Shown: piece after piece, positions 9,036 through 17,733 of the stretch
How the letters are laid out: the number at the start of each line of letters is the position of its first letter
Position numbering within the stretch: position 1 is the stretch's first letter
Assembly: GCF_014253065.1 (NCBI RefSeq)
Contig: NZ_JACLZK010000002.1
Coordinates: 496,001-560,000, forward strand
Reading direction: 5' to 3'
From: Campylobacter massiliensis
GTDB lineage: Bacteria > Campylobacterota > Campylobacteria > Campylobacterales > Campylobacteraceae
Length of the DNA stretch: 64,000 nt
Notes under the pieces: model-generated
Told to the model about the DNA's origin: nothing
Database searches by the model: none
What the model saw: only the letters and a program-made list of their open reading frames with translations
Position numbers and translations under genes: made by a program

Positions 9036-9065
9036 TTTTCTCCCTTAAATTTAAGATGTAAAAGG

Positions 9066-9071
9066 ATTATA
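9066..9071 (-). promoter_or_regulatory. Candidate -10 box of second cytochrome gene
   Basis: TATAAT on the minus strand, 31 bases before the ATG at 9035, in an AT-rich region. No clear -35, which is usual for Campylobacter vegetative promoters. Confidence 0.5.
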
Positions 9072-9304
9072 TAAGAAAAGTATGATGAAACTATGATTTT
9101 ATCAAATTAAGATTTTATATTTGCGCGACTCATATCGTAAATTTGCGAGCAAAATTTGCAAATTTGACGGTAAAAGCTTACGAAAAAATACTAATCTTAG
9201 TTTTAAATTTTAAAAGCTAATTCAGCGAGGTTATTGAAAGCAAATTTTAAAGCGGTAGCCCGCAAAATGCCCGAAAATTAGGACGGTTTGCGAGCCGAAA
9301 AATC

Positions 9305-10231
9305 CTACTCTGCGCTATAGCTTGAGAGCATATCAAAAGTAGGAGCGAAAAAGAGCGCTCCGGTGACCGGCGTGCTAAAATCAAGTAGTCTATCCGAGTT
9401 GCCGCGCGGCTCACCGATAAACATCTTATTTAGCATCGCTTCAACCGTCGAAAACGTGCTAGCATACGCGATAAAGTACGTCCCCGTCAAGCTTCCCTCG
9501 ACAAAAGGCATATTTCCGCGAACGACTTTTTTATCATCTCCTACGTTTGCCGCGGCGGAGTGAGAGTTGCTAGGCTTTTCATCCTCGCTCATCTCGATGT
9601 CGTCTGCTTTCGTGCGGCCGATGACCTTTTCTTGCTCGCTCACGCTAGTTGCATTCCACTCTCTCATTTTGTGTTTATATTTTTGTACAAACACATAGCT
9701 TCCACCCTTAAATTTCGCGTCCTCGTCGCCGACTTTGGCAAAATAATCCCTATCCTCGCCGTTTGGATTTTCAGTTCCATCCACAAATCCAATAATCGCT
9801 CTGCCGTCGTGGTATTTAAAACCCTGAGTTTCGTCTGCGAGCTTGGCAAATTTAAAAAGCTCGGCCTTTATATTTTGCGCCATATCAAAGCAATCCGCCG
9901 CATCAAGCGCCCTAATATGCACGTGGATATCGCCCGCGGTGCTCACGGCTTCGTGCTTGTCGCCTTTTATCGCTTTAAAATTTACAAGCTCTTTTGGTAG
10001 CGGCTGCGGAAGTCCTAGTTTTAGCCACGCGTCGTGTCCGATGCCGATTACGCAGTTTACGTTCGCCTCCGCGCCAAACCTTACTTTAGCCGTTTTATTT
10101 AAATTTACGACCAAAGCGCAAAGCCTCTCAAAGCCCTTTTTACAGGCGTTTTCGTCGCCGCTTAACAGCCAAGTTTGAAAGACGGTGTTGTTTCCCGGCG
10201 CCTGCGTTACTTCTTGCGAATTTATTTGCAT
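9305..10231 (-). CDS. DyP-type haem peroxidase (YfeX-like)
   Basis: Dye-decolourising peroxidase, a haem enzyme that uses hydrogen peroxide. 308 residues. The family's catalytic GxxDG is seen at GFVDGTENP (Asp151), and the likely proximal haem His is His224 in SNSHSAAANV. No signal peptide or twin-arginine motif, so it is cytoplasmic and of the YfeX rather than the EfeB class. Start ATG with an AAGGAG site. It stands alone; the next gene upstream is a two-component system reading away from it on the same strand after 217 bases. A role in peroxide defence fits a microaerophile; its physiological substrate is unknown. Confidence 0.92.
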   Translation of the reverse strand: MQINSQEVTQAPGNNTVFQTWLLSGDENACKKGFERLCALVVNLNKTAKVRFGAEANVNCVIGIGHDAWLKLGLPQPLPKELVNFKAIKGDKHEAVSTAGDIHVHIRALDAADCFDMAQNIKAELFKFAKLADETQGFKYHDGRAIIGFVDGTENPNGEDRDYFAKVGDEDAKFKGGSYVFVQKYKHKMREWNATSVSEQEKVIGRTKADDIEMSEDEKPSNSHSAAANVGDDKKVVRGNMPFVEGSLTGTYFIAYASTFSTVEAMLNKMFIGEPRGNSDRLLDFSTPVTGALFFAPTFDMLSSYSAE

Positions 10232-10448
10232 CTTTTCTCCTTGATATTTTTAAAATTAGCAGCTCGCATTTTACGACTTAAATTTTAATTTATGCTGAAT
10301 TTACGCTTTTAAGAAAACGTAAATTTTAAACGGATTATAATCGTCGAGTCTTGGCTCAAATTTATCGTTGCGGTCTTTTGCAGACGCCAAATTTAAAAGC
10401 GCCGCATTTTGTATTTAAACTATGACTTTTTGATTAAGCCGTCTTGCC

Positions 10449-11177
10449 TCAGATATAGCTCGTTTGACTCACGGTTCGTTGATTTTGCTCGGCTAGGACA
10501 AGCGCATATCCGCTGCCCTGCGCGTTTTGGATGAGTTCTGGATAGAGTTTTTTGCGTAGTTTATACACAAAGCTTCGTATCGCGTCGGCGGTGCAGCTAC
10601 CCTCCTGCCAGACGCACGCCTCGATCATCTCAAAGCTCACGACGCGCCCTTGATTTTTGAGAAAAAGATGGAGTAAATTTTGCTCTTTTTTCGTTAGCGC
10701 CACAGGCTCGTTTTCCTTTGTTAGCTGCCTGCTAAAGGCGTTAAATTTAAAGCCGTTTTTTAGATCGACCTCCGCAAAATCGTTTTTAAATTTATTCGCC
10801 GCAAAGCTCATTTCCATGATGAGCTCGCGCTTTTCAAAGGGCTTTTTTAGTACGCCAAAGCTACCCAGCTCTATCGCGCTAAGCACGTTTTCGTCGCTAT
10901 CGTATGCGGTGAGAAATATAATGGGCACGTCCTTATCCAGCCCCCTTATACGAGCCGCCATCTCAAGCCCGTTCATATGCGGCATGTTGATATCTGAGAG
11001 CACCAAATTTACGTCCTTTGCTTCAAAAACCTCCAGCGCTTCTTTGGCGTTTGCGCAGGCGTAAACCTCGCTCACGTAGTTTTCGACCGATATTTTGATG
11101 CTTTCGCGCAGGCTCTCGTCGTCCTCGACGATGAGCAAATTTACGCCGTTTAAGATATTTTTTATTTTGCTATACAC
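10449..11177 (-). CDS. OmpR-type response regulator
   Basis: DNA-binding response regulator of 242 residues. Receiver domain (about 12-125) with the acidic pair at VEDD, the phosphoacceptor Asp62 in SDINMP, a switch Thr in FLTAYD and Lys in LKKPF. A C-terminal winged-helix domain (about 140-230) contains a typical LTKKEQNLLHLFL and a VYKLRKKL recognition-helix region. The start is probably GTG with GAGG upstream. The kinase gene lies 65 bases upstream, so the two form one transcription unit. Targets unknown; the nearby tor pairs or DyP gene are candidates only by position. Confidence 0.93.
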   Translation of the reverse strand: MYSKIKNILNGVNLLIVEDDESLRESIKISVENYVSEVYACANAKEALEVFEAKDVNLVLSDINMPHMNGLEMAARIRGLDKDVPIIFLTAYDSDENVLSAIELGSFGVLKKPFEKRELIMEMSFAANKFKNDFAEVDLKNGFKFNAFSRQLTKENEPVALTKKEQNLLHLFLKNQGRVVSFEMIEACVWQEGSCTADAIRSFVYKLRKKLYPELIQNAQGSGYALVLAEQNQRTVSQTSYI

Positions 11178-11242
11178 GCTAGCCTCGTTTCTTGCTTGTC
11201 TTTCTTAAGTTTGCAAACTAATTTTTAAATTTATCGCCTCGT

Positions 11243-12343
11243 CTAAATTTCGCCTAAAAATAGCGTAAATTTAGTCGGATTCGCCGCACTTTCAAGCTCC
11301 AGCGAGCCGCCTAGCTTTTTTACGGCGAGCTCCCTAGCTACGTTTAGCCCCGTGCCCGTGCCTATATTTTTCGTCGTAAAAAACGGCTCGAAAATTTTAT
11401 CGCTATCCGCCTTAACCCCGCTGCCGTTATCGCTCACGCTCACGCAAAATAGCCCGCCCGATCTCTTTAACTCGATCAAAATTTGCGGCGTTTCGCATCC
11501 GCTTTCAACCAACGCGTCCTTGGCGTTTGAGAGCAAAGAGAGTAAGATCTGCCTCACGTAGCTAGCGACGCTTTTTAGCTCGCACTTGCCGCCATCATGA
11601 GCAAATTTTAGCTCGATACCGTGAGAGTTTAGCTCGGGTCGCACTATCAAAATAAGCTCGTTTATGATATTAACGAGGTCAAATTTTGCCGCACCCTCGC
11701 CGCTGGCGTAAAAATTTCTAAACGCCTTTATCGTTTCATCCATGAGTCTTAGGCTCTTTTTGCAGGCTGCGATTTGAGCCGGTATGTGCTCAAATTCGCC
11801 CTCGCGCGCGCACTCATCGATATTGTCCAGATACAGTCCCAGCGCGCTTAGAGGCTGGCGCTGCTGATGCGAGATGGAGTTTATCATCTCGCCTACCAGC
11901 GCGGTTTTGGCGTGAACTAGCACCGAGCGCCTATGCTCAAGCTCCTTTTTTTCGAGCTCCGCTTCGTGCGTGACGTCGGTGACTGCGAGGATAAATCCGT
12001 CAAATTTTATCCCGCCCTCAAGCACGTTTGAGACGTTTAGCCTGAAGCTTTTATCGCCCTTTTTTACTACAAAATCGCTTGAGTTTAGCGGGCTATTTTT
12101 GAGATTTTCAAAGCTTTTTAGCTCGCTAAGCCCCTGCGCCGCAGTGATCATCTCGTCAAATTTCGCTCCGTAAAAAACCTTGGGCGCTAGAGCAAAAATC
12201 CGCTCGAATTTTTTATTTATAAATTTTATGACGCCCTTTTTGTCCGCATACAAAAGCCCCAAATTTAGCGTCTTAGCAAAGGCTCGCGCGACCTCGCTAG
12301 GCCCGCTTGCGTTACTCTTTGTAGCCCGCGATGTCAAGCCCAA
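11243..12343 (-). CDS. Sensor histidine kinase, soluble, with PAS domain
   Basis: Kinase partner of the regulator at 10449. About 366 residues with no membrane helix, so it should sense a cytoplasmic signal. A PAS domain (about 25-125) is followed by a dimerisation/phosphoacceptor helix with His159 in SHQQRQPLSALG, and a HATPase domain with LLSNAKDAL, DNGSGV and GTGTGL. Most epsilonproteobacterial kinases of this class have HQWRQPL, so the Gln in place of Trp is a small oddity. The assigned start is a TTG that overlaps the 3' end of ribB by 32 bases; a later start is possible. The overlap suggests transcription from the ribB promoter. Confidence 0.88.
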   Translation of the reverse strand: MGLTSRATKSNASGPSEVARAFAKTLNLGLLYADKKGVIKFINKKFERIFALAPKVFYGAKFDEMITAAQGLSELKSFENLKNSPLNSSDFVVKKGDKSFRLNVSNVLEGGIKFDGFILAVTDVTHEAELEKKELEHRRSVLVHAKTALVGEMINSISHQQRQPLSALGLYLDNIDECAREGEFEHIPAQIAACKKSLRLMDETIKAFRNFYASGEGAAKFDLVNIINELILIVRPELNSHGIELKFAHDGGKCELKSVASYVRQILLSLLSNAKDALVESGCETPQILIELKRSGGLFCVSVSDNGSGVKADSDKIFEPFFTTKNIGTGTGLNVARELAVKKLGGSLELESAANPTKFTLFLGEI

Positions 12344-13322
12344 AGCCCTTTAACGCGACGAAATCTTTGTTTTTATTCGCGCTTAAAAGCTCGATACGGC
12401 TGACGCCTAGTTTGTGTAAAATTTGCGCGCCGATGCCGTAGTCCTTGACCTGTTCGCCGGACTTCTCCTCGCCTTGCAAAAACACCGCGACGCCGCCGTT
12501 TTTGGATAGATACTCGAGCGAATCTCGCAAATCGTCGAATTTATCCGAGCACAGTAGCTCCACATCGCTTGAAATTTGATGAAATTTGACCGCGGTTTTT
12601 TCCTTTATCTCGCCGAAAACAAAAGCATAGTGTCGCTCGCCTTTGTGATCTAGGATATCGCATTTTAGGGCGTCAAAGCCCGCTATCTTAGCCGCGTTTT
12701 TTTCTTTTATCTCGATTAGGCTTTCGTGTTTTAAGCGGTATTGAACTAGCTCGGAAACCGAGACCATATTTAGCCCAAATTTATCGCAAAACTCCTCTAG
12801 ATCGGGTCTGCGAGCCATATTTCCGTCCTCTTTTACGATCTCGCAGATAACGGCTGCTTGCGTTAGTCCGGCAAGCTTGCATAGATCGACCGAGCCTTCG
12901 GTGTGCCCCGTGCGGCTTAGCACGCCGCCTTTTTTAGCGATGAGCGGGAAAATATGCCCAGGTCGCACGAAATCCTCGGGCTTTGACATCGGATCGGCTG
13001 CCAGGCGGATCGTGACGTCGCGCTCGTATGCGCTCACGCCCGTGGTCGTGTTTTTGGCGTCTATGGTGACGGTAAACGCCGTCTCGTGGCAGGACGTGTT
13101 TTTATCCACCATCAAATTTAGATCAAGGCGACCCGCGATCTCCTCGTTTAGCGCGAGGCACAGCACGCCTTTTGCGTGAGTTATGGCGAAATTTACCTTT
13201 TGCGTGTCGCTAAAGGTCGCCGCAAATACCAGATCGCCCTCGTTTTCACGATCCTCATCGTCGACCATGACGACCATTTTGCCGTTTTTGATGTCGTTTA
13301 TGGCCTGCTCTACTCTATCCAT
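12312..13322 (-). CDS. ribB: 3,4-dihydroxy-2-butanone 4-phosphate synthase with degenerate RibA-like domain
   Basis: Converts ribulose 5-phosphate to the four-carbon unit of riboflavin. The N-terminal 200 residues are a complete RibB domain, with the acidic loop DDEDRENEGD (about 21-30), RPGHIFPL and GHTEGSVDL. The C-terminal 115 residues align in length with a GTP cyclohydrolase II domain but lack its zinc-binding Cys triad and the arginine-rich catalytic RQEGRGIG segment, here replaced by QGEEKSG. So only the RibB activity is expected, as known for the H. pylori protein. Total 336 residues. ATG with AAGGA upstream. The 3' end overlaps the sensor kinase gene. Confidence 0.9.
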   Translation of the reverse strand: MDRVEQAINDIKNGKMVVMVDDEDRENEGDLVFAATFSDTQKVNFAITHAKGVLCLALNEEIAGRLDLNLMVDKNTSCHETAFTVTIDAKNTTTGVSAYERDVTIRLAADPMSKPEDFVRPGHIFPLIAKKGGVLSRTGHTEGSVDLCKLAGLTQAAVICEIVKEDGNMARRPDLEEFCDKFGLNMVSVSELVQYRLKHESLIEIKEKNAAKIAGFDALKCDILDHKGERHYAFVFGEIKEKTAVKFHQISSDVELLCSDKFDDLRDSLEYLSKNGGVAVFLQGEEKSGEQVKDYGIGAQILHKLGVSRIELLSANKNKDFVALKGFGLDIAGYKE

Positions 13323-13634
13323 TGTTATTCCTTGTTTAAAAATTTAGGGTAATTATACATTTTTAGCTTTGAATTTAGGCTTTTGCGCGGGCCTTGTTAG
13401 GGATTTTACAGACTTTTTGCCGCGTCTAACTGCAACGCAAACATACTTTTGGTTAAATTTAAACGAAGCGACCAGGCTTGTAAGTTTTTGTTTAATTTCT
13501 ACGGATTTATCAAATTTGACCGATTTTGGGCATAACCCGCACCTTGAAAAGGCTAAACATCGTAGCTTTTGAGGCTTGCGCTAAGTAGAGGCAAATTTAC
13601 GGCAAAACGACAATGCCTGTAAATTTGATAAATT
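13323..13634. other. Intergenic region upstream of ribB
   Basis: 312 bases between ribB and the nuclease-like gene. It should hold the ribB promoter on the minus strand. I see AAATTT repeats but no gene, terminator or FMN riboswitch that I can support. Confidence 0.5.
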
Positions 13635-14078
13635 TTACTGTTTTGGCTTGATTTGATATTTTGCGCCGAGCCTTGCAAATTCTTTAGCGAAAAATGCGTT
13701 TAAATCTCGCAGGCTATCGTCGTTCATTTGGATAAGCTTTAGGCGATTTTTCTTGTAAATTTTGATTTTTTTGCTTTTTCTTTTTAGGTATTGCGGCGTC
13801 TCAAGACCCCAAAATTCGATATAAATTTCGCTTTGCGTAAGGTAAAAATCGCTAACGACGCGCTCTTTGGTCGGCGCTTTTTTCTCGTAGATAAAATCTA
13901 TGCCGCGGTAAAACAGCCAATTTGCCACGATGAGTTCGGCACGGCTTTTTACTGTATCGCCGCTATCGCTTTTGTATCTAGTTTGCTTGATTTTTTGCTT
14001 TTTAAATAGCTTTAAAGCCAGCAAAATAATTACAATCAGCAGCAAAACGATTAAAATTTTTGGTACGTCAAAGCTCAT
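13635..14078 (-). CDS. Membrane-anchored PD-(D/E)XK nuclease-like protein
   Basis: Small protein (about 147 residues) whose function is not known. One N-terminal membrane helix (about 8-24) is followed by a basic linker and a soluble domain. That domain has the pattern of a PD-(D/E)XK nuclease fold: Glu48 in KSRAELIVANWL, Asp77 in VSDFYL, then Glu88 in YIEFWG, and a Lys/Arg-rich helix (about 98-112). Related domains occur at the ends of some helicases and in Vsr-like nucleases. I prefer the ATG at 14078 to the TTG two codons earlier. It lies just downstream of tRNA-fMet on the same strand. Fold assignment is from motifs only. Confidence 0.6.
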   Translation of the reverse strand: MSFDVPKILIVLLLIVIILLALKLFKKQKIKQTRYKSDSGDTVKSRAELIVANWLFYRGIDFIYEKKAPTKERVVSDFYLTQSEIYIEFWGLETPQYLKRKSKKIKIYKKNRLKLIQMNDDSLRDLNAFFAKEFARLGAKYQIKPKQ

Positions 14079-14138
14079 AAGCAATTTTCTTTAATGCAAA
14101 ATTTGATTTTTTGGAGTAAATGAAGGAAAAATTAGATT

Positions 14139-14213
<75 letters not shown>

Positions 14214-14225
14214 ATGAAATTTGAG

Positions 14226-14300
14226 TGGATGGGGTAAGAGGATTCGAACCTCTGGATGATTGGACCAAAACCAATTGCCTTACCGCTTGGCGATACCCCA
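14226..14300 (-). tRNA. tRNA-Gln (TTG)
   Basis: 75-base cloverleaf including CCA. Acceptor TGGGGTA/TACCCCA, anticodon TTG in the loop of the ATTGG/CCAAT stem, T-arm AGAGG-TTCGAAT-CCTCT. It is 12 bases upstream of tRNA-fMet and shares its promoter. Confidence 0.96.
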
Positions 14301-14319
14301 GCCTGTAAAAAGAAAGCTG

Positions 14320-14348
14320 ATTATATATATTTTTACCTTATTTGTCAA
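14320..14348 (-). promoter_or_regulatory. Consensus sigma70 promoter for the two tRNAs
   Basis: On the minus strand TTGACA (14343-14348), a 17-base spacer, then TATAAT (14320-14325). Both boxes match the consensus fully. The predicted start is about 13 bases before the tRNA-Gln 5' end. A full -35 box is rare in Campylobacter. Confidence 0.85.
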
Positions 14349-14375
14349 GCTTTTTGGCAAATTTTAGCCGTTTTT

Positions 14376-15065
14376 TCAAAGTTTTTCCATAAAAGCTGTG
14401 CTATACGAGCCGTTTAAGCGCCTATTTATATCGTCCTGCCAGCTAGCAGGTAGCGCTTCAAGAGCTCTAAATTTAGGCAACAAATCCAAATTTTCGCTCG
14501 GATTTAAAAACAGTTTATTTATCTGCATTACGCTTAGAGCATTTTCGTTTTTTTGCAGGATCTCTATCTCGCAGCCGGCCTTGCACGACCCGTTTTCAAG
14601 CACTTTATAGTACCAGCCGGTTAATCCGGTAGCAAAAATCTCTTTGGCTAAATTTGCATTTCCCCAGCGTTTTGCGAGCTTAAAGCACGGTTTTCGCGGC
14701 TGGGTTACTTGTAGTACTAATGAGCCGATTTTATGCACGTCGCCCACGTTTACGCTATTTTCATCTAGTCCGCTAACGGTCAAATTTTCGCCCATCGCGC
14801 CTAACGGCAAATTTTTAAGCCCAAGATAAGCTTCCCACGCGGGATAGTTTTCTAGCGAGTTTGCAAACACGGCTTTATTTACGCCGCCATGATGCTTGGT
14901 GTCGGCGACCTCGTCGCCCTCAAAGCCAAGCTCGTTTGCGTAGATTTCGCCCGTCTGCGCATTTTTAAATATTGCCGAGCGCCACGCCTTGCCCAGCTCA
15001 TCCGTAGCCGCCACGCTACCGTACTGCCTTGCTTTACCTATCAAAAGCGCTTTTACGAATGCCAT
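14376..15065 (-). CDS. MOSC-domain protein (YiiM-like)
   Basis: 229-residue cytoplasmic protein of the MOSC family, which in E. coli YiiM gives resistance to 6-hydroxylaminopurine by reduction using a molybdenum cofactor. Seen here are the MOSC core (about 50-150) with HHGGVNKAV and GAMGENLTVSG, the cofactor-binding Cys in TQPRKPCFKLAKR (about residue 141), and the short helical tail found in YiiM. Start ATG with GAGGG. It is 7 bases downstream of the next gene on the same strand, so probably cotranscribed with it. The exact substrate is not known. Confidence 0.85.
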   Translation of the reverse strand: MAFVKALLIGKARQYGSVAATDELGKAWRSAIFKNAQTGEIYANELGFEGDEVADTKHHGGVNKAVFANSLENYPAWEAYLGLKNLPLGAMGENLTVSGLDENSVNVGDVHKIGSLVLQVTQPRKPCFKLAKRWGNANLAKEIFATGLTGWYYKVLENGSCKAGCEIEILQKNENALSVMQINKLFLNPSENLDLLPKFRALEALPASWQDDINRRLNGSYSTAFMEKL

Positions 15066-15072
15066 CTTACCC

Positions 15073-15759
15073 TCACGCCACGTTTTGCAGATTTAGCCTA
15101 ACCTGCTCGTCCTCGTCGTTAAACTCAAATCTCACCGCCCTAGCCCCAAAGCTCTTTGCGATCGCCTCTAGCGTATCGCGCGCGGATTTGTGGATCTTGG
15201 ACTGGAGCTGATTTATTAGGCGTACGGACATCTTTTCGACCTCGGCGCGCGCCTCCTCGATGAGCCTGTTTTTATCCTCCTCGCTAAAGCTGCTACCGAA
15301 AAATCCGTTTAGCGAATCAGGCAACAAAAACGGGATAAATTTGCCGTTTTTCTCGTCGTAAAATTTCATATTCGCGATCGAAAATTTGTATTTGCAAGGC
15401 GGCATCTTGATGAGATACTCCTCGCTCGCGACGTTTACGATCTCTAGGCGCGGGCTCGTTAAGTCGTAGATGAAGTTTATCTCAAACTCAAATATCATCG
15501 AGAGCTTTTTCTCGCTCACCAGCCAGCGCAGGTACTCCTTGCCGAAGCTGCCGAATGCATGATCGGTCTTGGTCACGATCTCTTTGCTATAGACCTGAAA
15601 AACGGATAGCTCGCCGATGGATTTTAGCTGCGATATCTCGGTGCCAATCTGCGTCGTAGAGGGCTTTTGCGCGGTTTTTAAGGCTTTGTTAAATCTAAAA
15701 ATCGTAAATACGCAAACCGCCAGCAAAATTGCCAAAATAAGGCTTGTAACATCTATCAT
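15073..15759 (-). CDS. DUF4230-like membrane-anchored protein
   Basis: 228 residues, unknown function. One N-terminal membrane helix (about 4-22) anchors a mainly beta domain (about 45-200) with ISQLKSIGELSVFQVYSKE near its start, which resembles DUF4230 proteins. The C-terminal part has a long charged helix (EEDKNRLIEEARAEVEKM). ATG with a strong AAAGGAGC site. It precedes the MOSC gene by 7 bases. The family assignment rests on a few residues and is moderate. Confidence 0.6.
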   Translation of the reverse strand: MIDVTSLILAILLAVCVFTIFRFNKALKTAQKPSTTQIGTEISQLKSIGELSVFQVYSKEIVTKTDHAFGSFGKEYLRWLVSEKKLSMIFEFEINFIYDLTSPRLEIVNVASEEYLIKMPPCKYKFSIANMKFYDEKNGKFIPFLLPDSLNGFFGSSFSEEDKNRLIEEARAEVEKMSVRLINQLQSKIHKSARDTLEAIAKSFGARAVRFEFNDEDEQVRLNLQNVA

Positions 15760-15940
15760 CTTTGCTCCTTTAAAAGGCGATTTTAGCGAAATTCGTTAAA
15801 ATAATCGTTAAATTTGAGCTTTGGGTTGTTTTGTATCGATATAAATTTAAATTTACGGTGCAGTTTGGCAAAACCCGCACCTTTGAGATACGAGTTTTAA
15901 ATTTGAGGCAAATTTAACGACAAGCCCAAATTTAGTTAGC

Positions 15941-15958
15941 AAATTTGAGCTCAAATTT
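15941..15958. repeat. Perfect AAATTT palindrome behind ilvA
   Basis: AAATTTGAGCTCAAATTT is a perfect 18-base palindrome, beginning six bases past the ilvA stop codon. It could form a hairpin in RNA and act as a terminator. Confidence 0.8.
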
Positions 15959-15964
15959 AACCAT

Positions 15965-17176
15965 CTAAAACACTTGTATAAATTTAAAATCGTGCTCTCT
16001 GAGAACTTTTTTGATGAGCTCTTGGTGATCCTCGCCTTTGGTTTCCAGCGTGATCGTGATATTAGCGTCGCCGTACTCTAGGCTCGTGGAGAAGCGGTCG
16101 TAGTCGATCTTCACGATATTGGCATTTGCGATCTTTAGGCTATCGGTTAGGCTCATGAGCGCGCCGGGTTTGTCGATCAGCGTGATTTGCAGCGCCATCT
16201 TGCGGTGGGACTTGATGAGACCCTTTTCGATGATGACGTTTAGCATTTGCACGTCGATATTTCCGCCGCTTAGCACGATGCCGATGCGCTCGCCGGCTTT
16301 AAATTTGACCTTGTTGTGCAGGATACTAGCTACGCCGACCGCGCCCGCGCCCTCGACCACGATCTTTTGCGTCTCGAGCAGGAACAAAATCGCGTTTGCG
16401 ATCTCCTCGTCATCAACCTGCACAAACTCGTCCACGCACTCTAAGATATTTGCCAGCGTCGTCTCGCTCGCGTCTCGAACCGCGATACCGTCGGCGATCG
16501 TGCGCACGGTTTTTGAGTTTATGCTTTTTTTAGCGCTAAAGCTGTTAAACATCGCAGGCGCGCCCTTTGCGCTCACGGCAACCACGCGGATGTCTGGATT
16601 TACCTGCTTTACGCAGCTTGATATGCCGCTGATTAGCCCGCCGCCGCCAACCGGCACGATGATAGTCTCAAGCTCGGCTAGATCGTCAAGCATCTCAAGC
16701 CCCACCGTACCCTGCCCGGCCATCACGTACTCGTCGTCAAAAGGATGGATAAAACTCATGCCCTGCTGCTTAGCGTACTCGACGGCGTAGGCGTAGGCCT
16801 CGTCGAAGTTATCGCCCTTTAGGATAACCTCGGCGCCTAGATCTTTGGTGCCTAACACCTTTAAAAGTGGCGTGGACTCGGGCATCACGATAGTAGCGGG
16901 CGTTTTAAACTCGCGCGCCGAGATAGCTACGCCTTGGGCGTGATTGCCCGCACTTGCTGCGACGACGCCTTTTTTACGCTCGTTTGAGCTTAAATTTGCG
17001 ATTTTATTATACGCGCCGCGGATCTTGTAAGCGCCCGTACGCTGGAGGTTTTCTTCTTTTAGGTAGATGAGCGCGCCGCTTGCGAGGCTTAGTTTCGCGC
17101 TGTAGGCAAACGGCGTCTTATACACGAAGCCGCTTATCGTGCGCTTGGCTTGGATTATTTTATTTAGAGAGATCAT
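15965..17176 (-). CDS. ilvA: Threonine ammonia-lyase (threonine deaminase)
   Basis: PLP enzyme that deaminates threonine to 2-oxobutyrate, the first step to isoleucine. 403 residues. PLP-binding Lys51 is in GAYKIRGAYNK, the glycine-rich phosphate loop is VPVGGGGLISG, and AAGNHAQGVA is the fold-II substrate loop. The C-terminal 75 residues form a single ACT domain (ALQITLIDKPGALMSL), as in the short one-ACT form. This size and layout fit the C. jejuni enzyme. Followed by a perfect AAATTT palindrome. Start ATG; the ribosome site (AGGC) is modest. Could be catabolic TdcB-like, but the ACT domain and lack of a tdc context favour ilvA. Confidence 0.9.
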   Translation of the reverse strand: MISLNKIIQAKRTISGFVYKTPFAYSAKLSLASGALIYLKEENLQRTGAYKIRGAYNKIANLSSNERKKGVVAASAGNHAQGVAISAREFKTPATIVMPESTPLLKVLGTKDLGAEVILKGDNFDEAYAYAVEYAKQQGMSFIHPFDDEYVMAGQGTVGLEMLDDLAELETIIVPVGGGGLISGISSCVKQVNPDIRVVAVSAKGAPAMFNSFSAKKSINSKTVRTIADGIAVRDASETTLANILECVDEFVQVDDEEIANAILFLLETQKIVVEGAGAVGVASILHNKVKFKAGERIGIVLSGGNIDVQMLNVIIEKGLIKSHRKMALQITLIDKPGALMSLTDSLKIANANIVKIDYDRFSTSLEYGDANITITLETKGEDHQELIKKVLREHDFKFIQVF

Positions 17177-17331
17177 TTTAGCCTTTCATTTTTGTTTAAA
17201 TTTTACTTTTCGTCGCTTTTGCTCGCGCGTTTATTTACCGTATTTTTGCTTACGTTTTCTTTATTTTTATTTTATACTTTTGTTTTTTGCCGCGGGCCGC
17301 TAAATTTACAGTGCAAGCTTCGTCGTCAAAT

Positions 17332-17733
17332 TTAGCCTAAATCAAGCCTTTCAAGCTCGATTTTTATACACTTATCCTGCACGAAATTTATCCCGTTTTC
17401 GCGCGCGACAGCTCCTGCTTCGTCGTTTGTTATACCCAGCTGTAGCCACAGCGTTTTCACGCCTTTTTTGACGGCGTCCTTTACTAGCTCGCTAGCAAAC
17501 TCGCCCTTTCTAAACATCACGGAGATGTCGATATTTTCATCTATTTGGGTCAAATTTCGATAAACCTTGAGCTCTAAAATTTCATCAAATTTTGGATAGA
17601 CGGGAAACACGTTAAAACCGCTCTCAATGAGAAATTTTGCCACCTCGTTGCTAGGTTTGCTCTCGTCAGGACTAAGGCCCACGACCGCGATATTTTTAGC
17701 AGAAGATAAAATTTGCCTTAATTCGCTAGGCAT
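17332..17733 (-). CDS. CoA-binding domain protein (YccU-like)
   Basis: 133-residue cytoplasmic protein made only of a Rossmann-type CoA-binding domain, as in succinyl-CoA synthetase alpha N-terminus. It shows KNIAVVGLSPDESKPS near the start, then VFPVYP and LWLQLGITNDEA. Members of this family bind CoA, but their role is not established. It overlaps the 3' end of trmA by 8 bases, with its own AAGGAG site inside trmA, so the two are translationally close. Confidence 0.88.
   Translation of the reverse strand: MPSELRQILSSAKNIAVVGLSPDESKPSNEVAKFLIESGFNVFPVYPKFDEILELKVYRNLTQIDENIDISVMFRKGEFASELVKDAVKKGVKTLWLQLGITNDEAGAVARENGINFVQDKCIKIELERLDLG

Noticed and set aside
13323-13634. Possible FMN riboswitch before ribB
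   Set aside because: No conserved GAUUC or RFN core strings seen near the ribB start.
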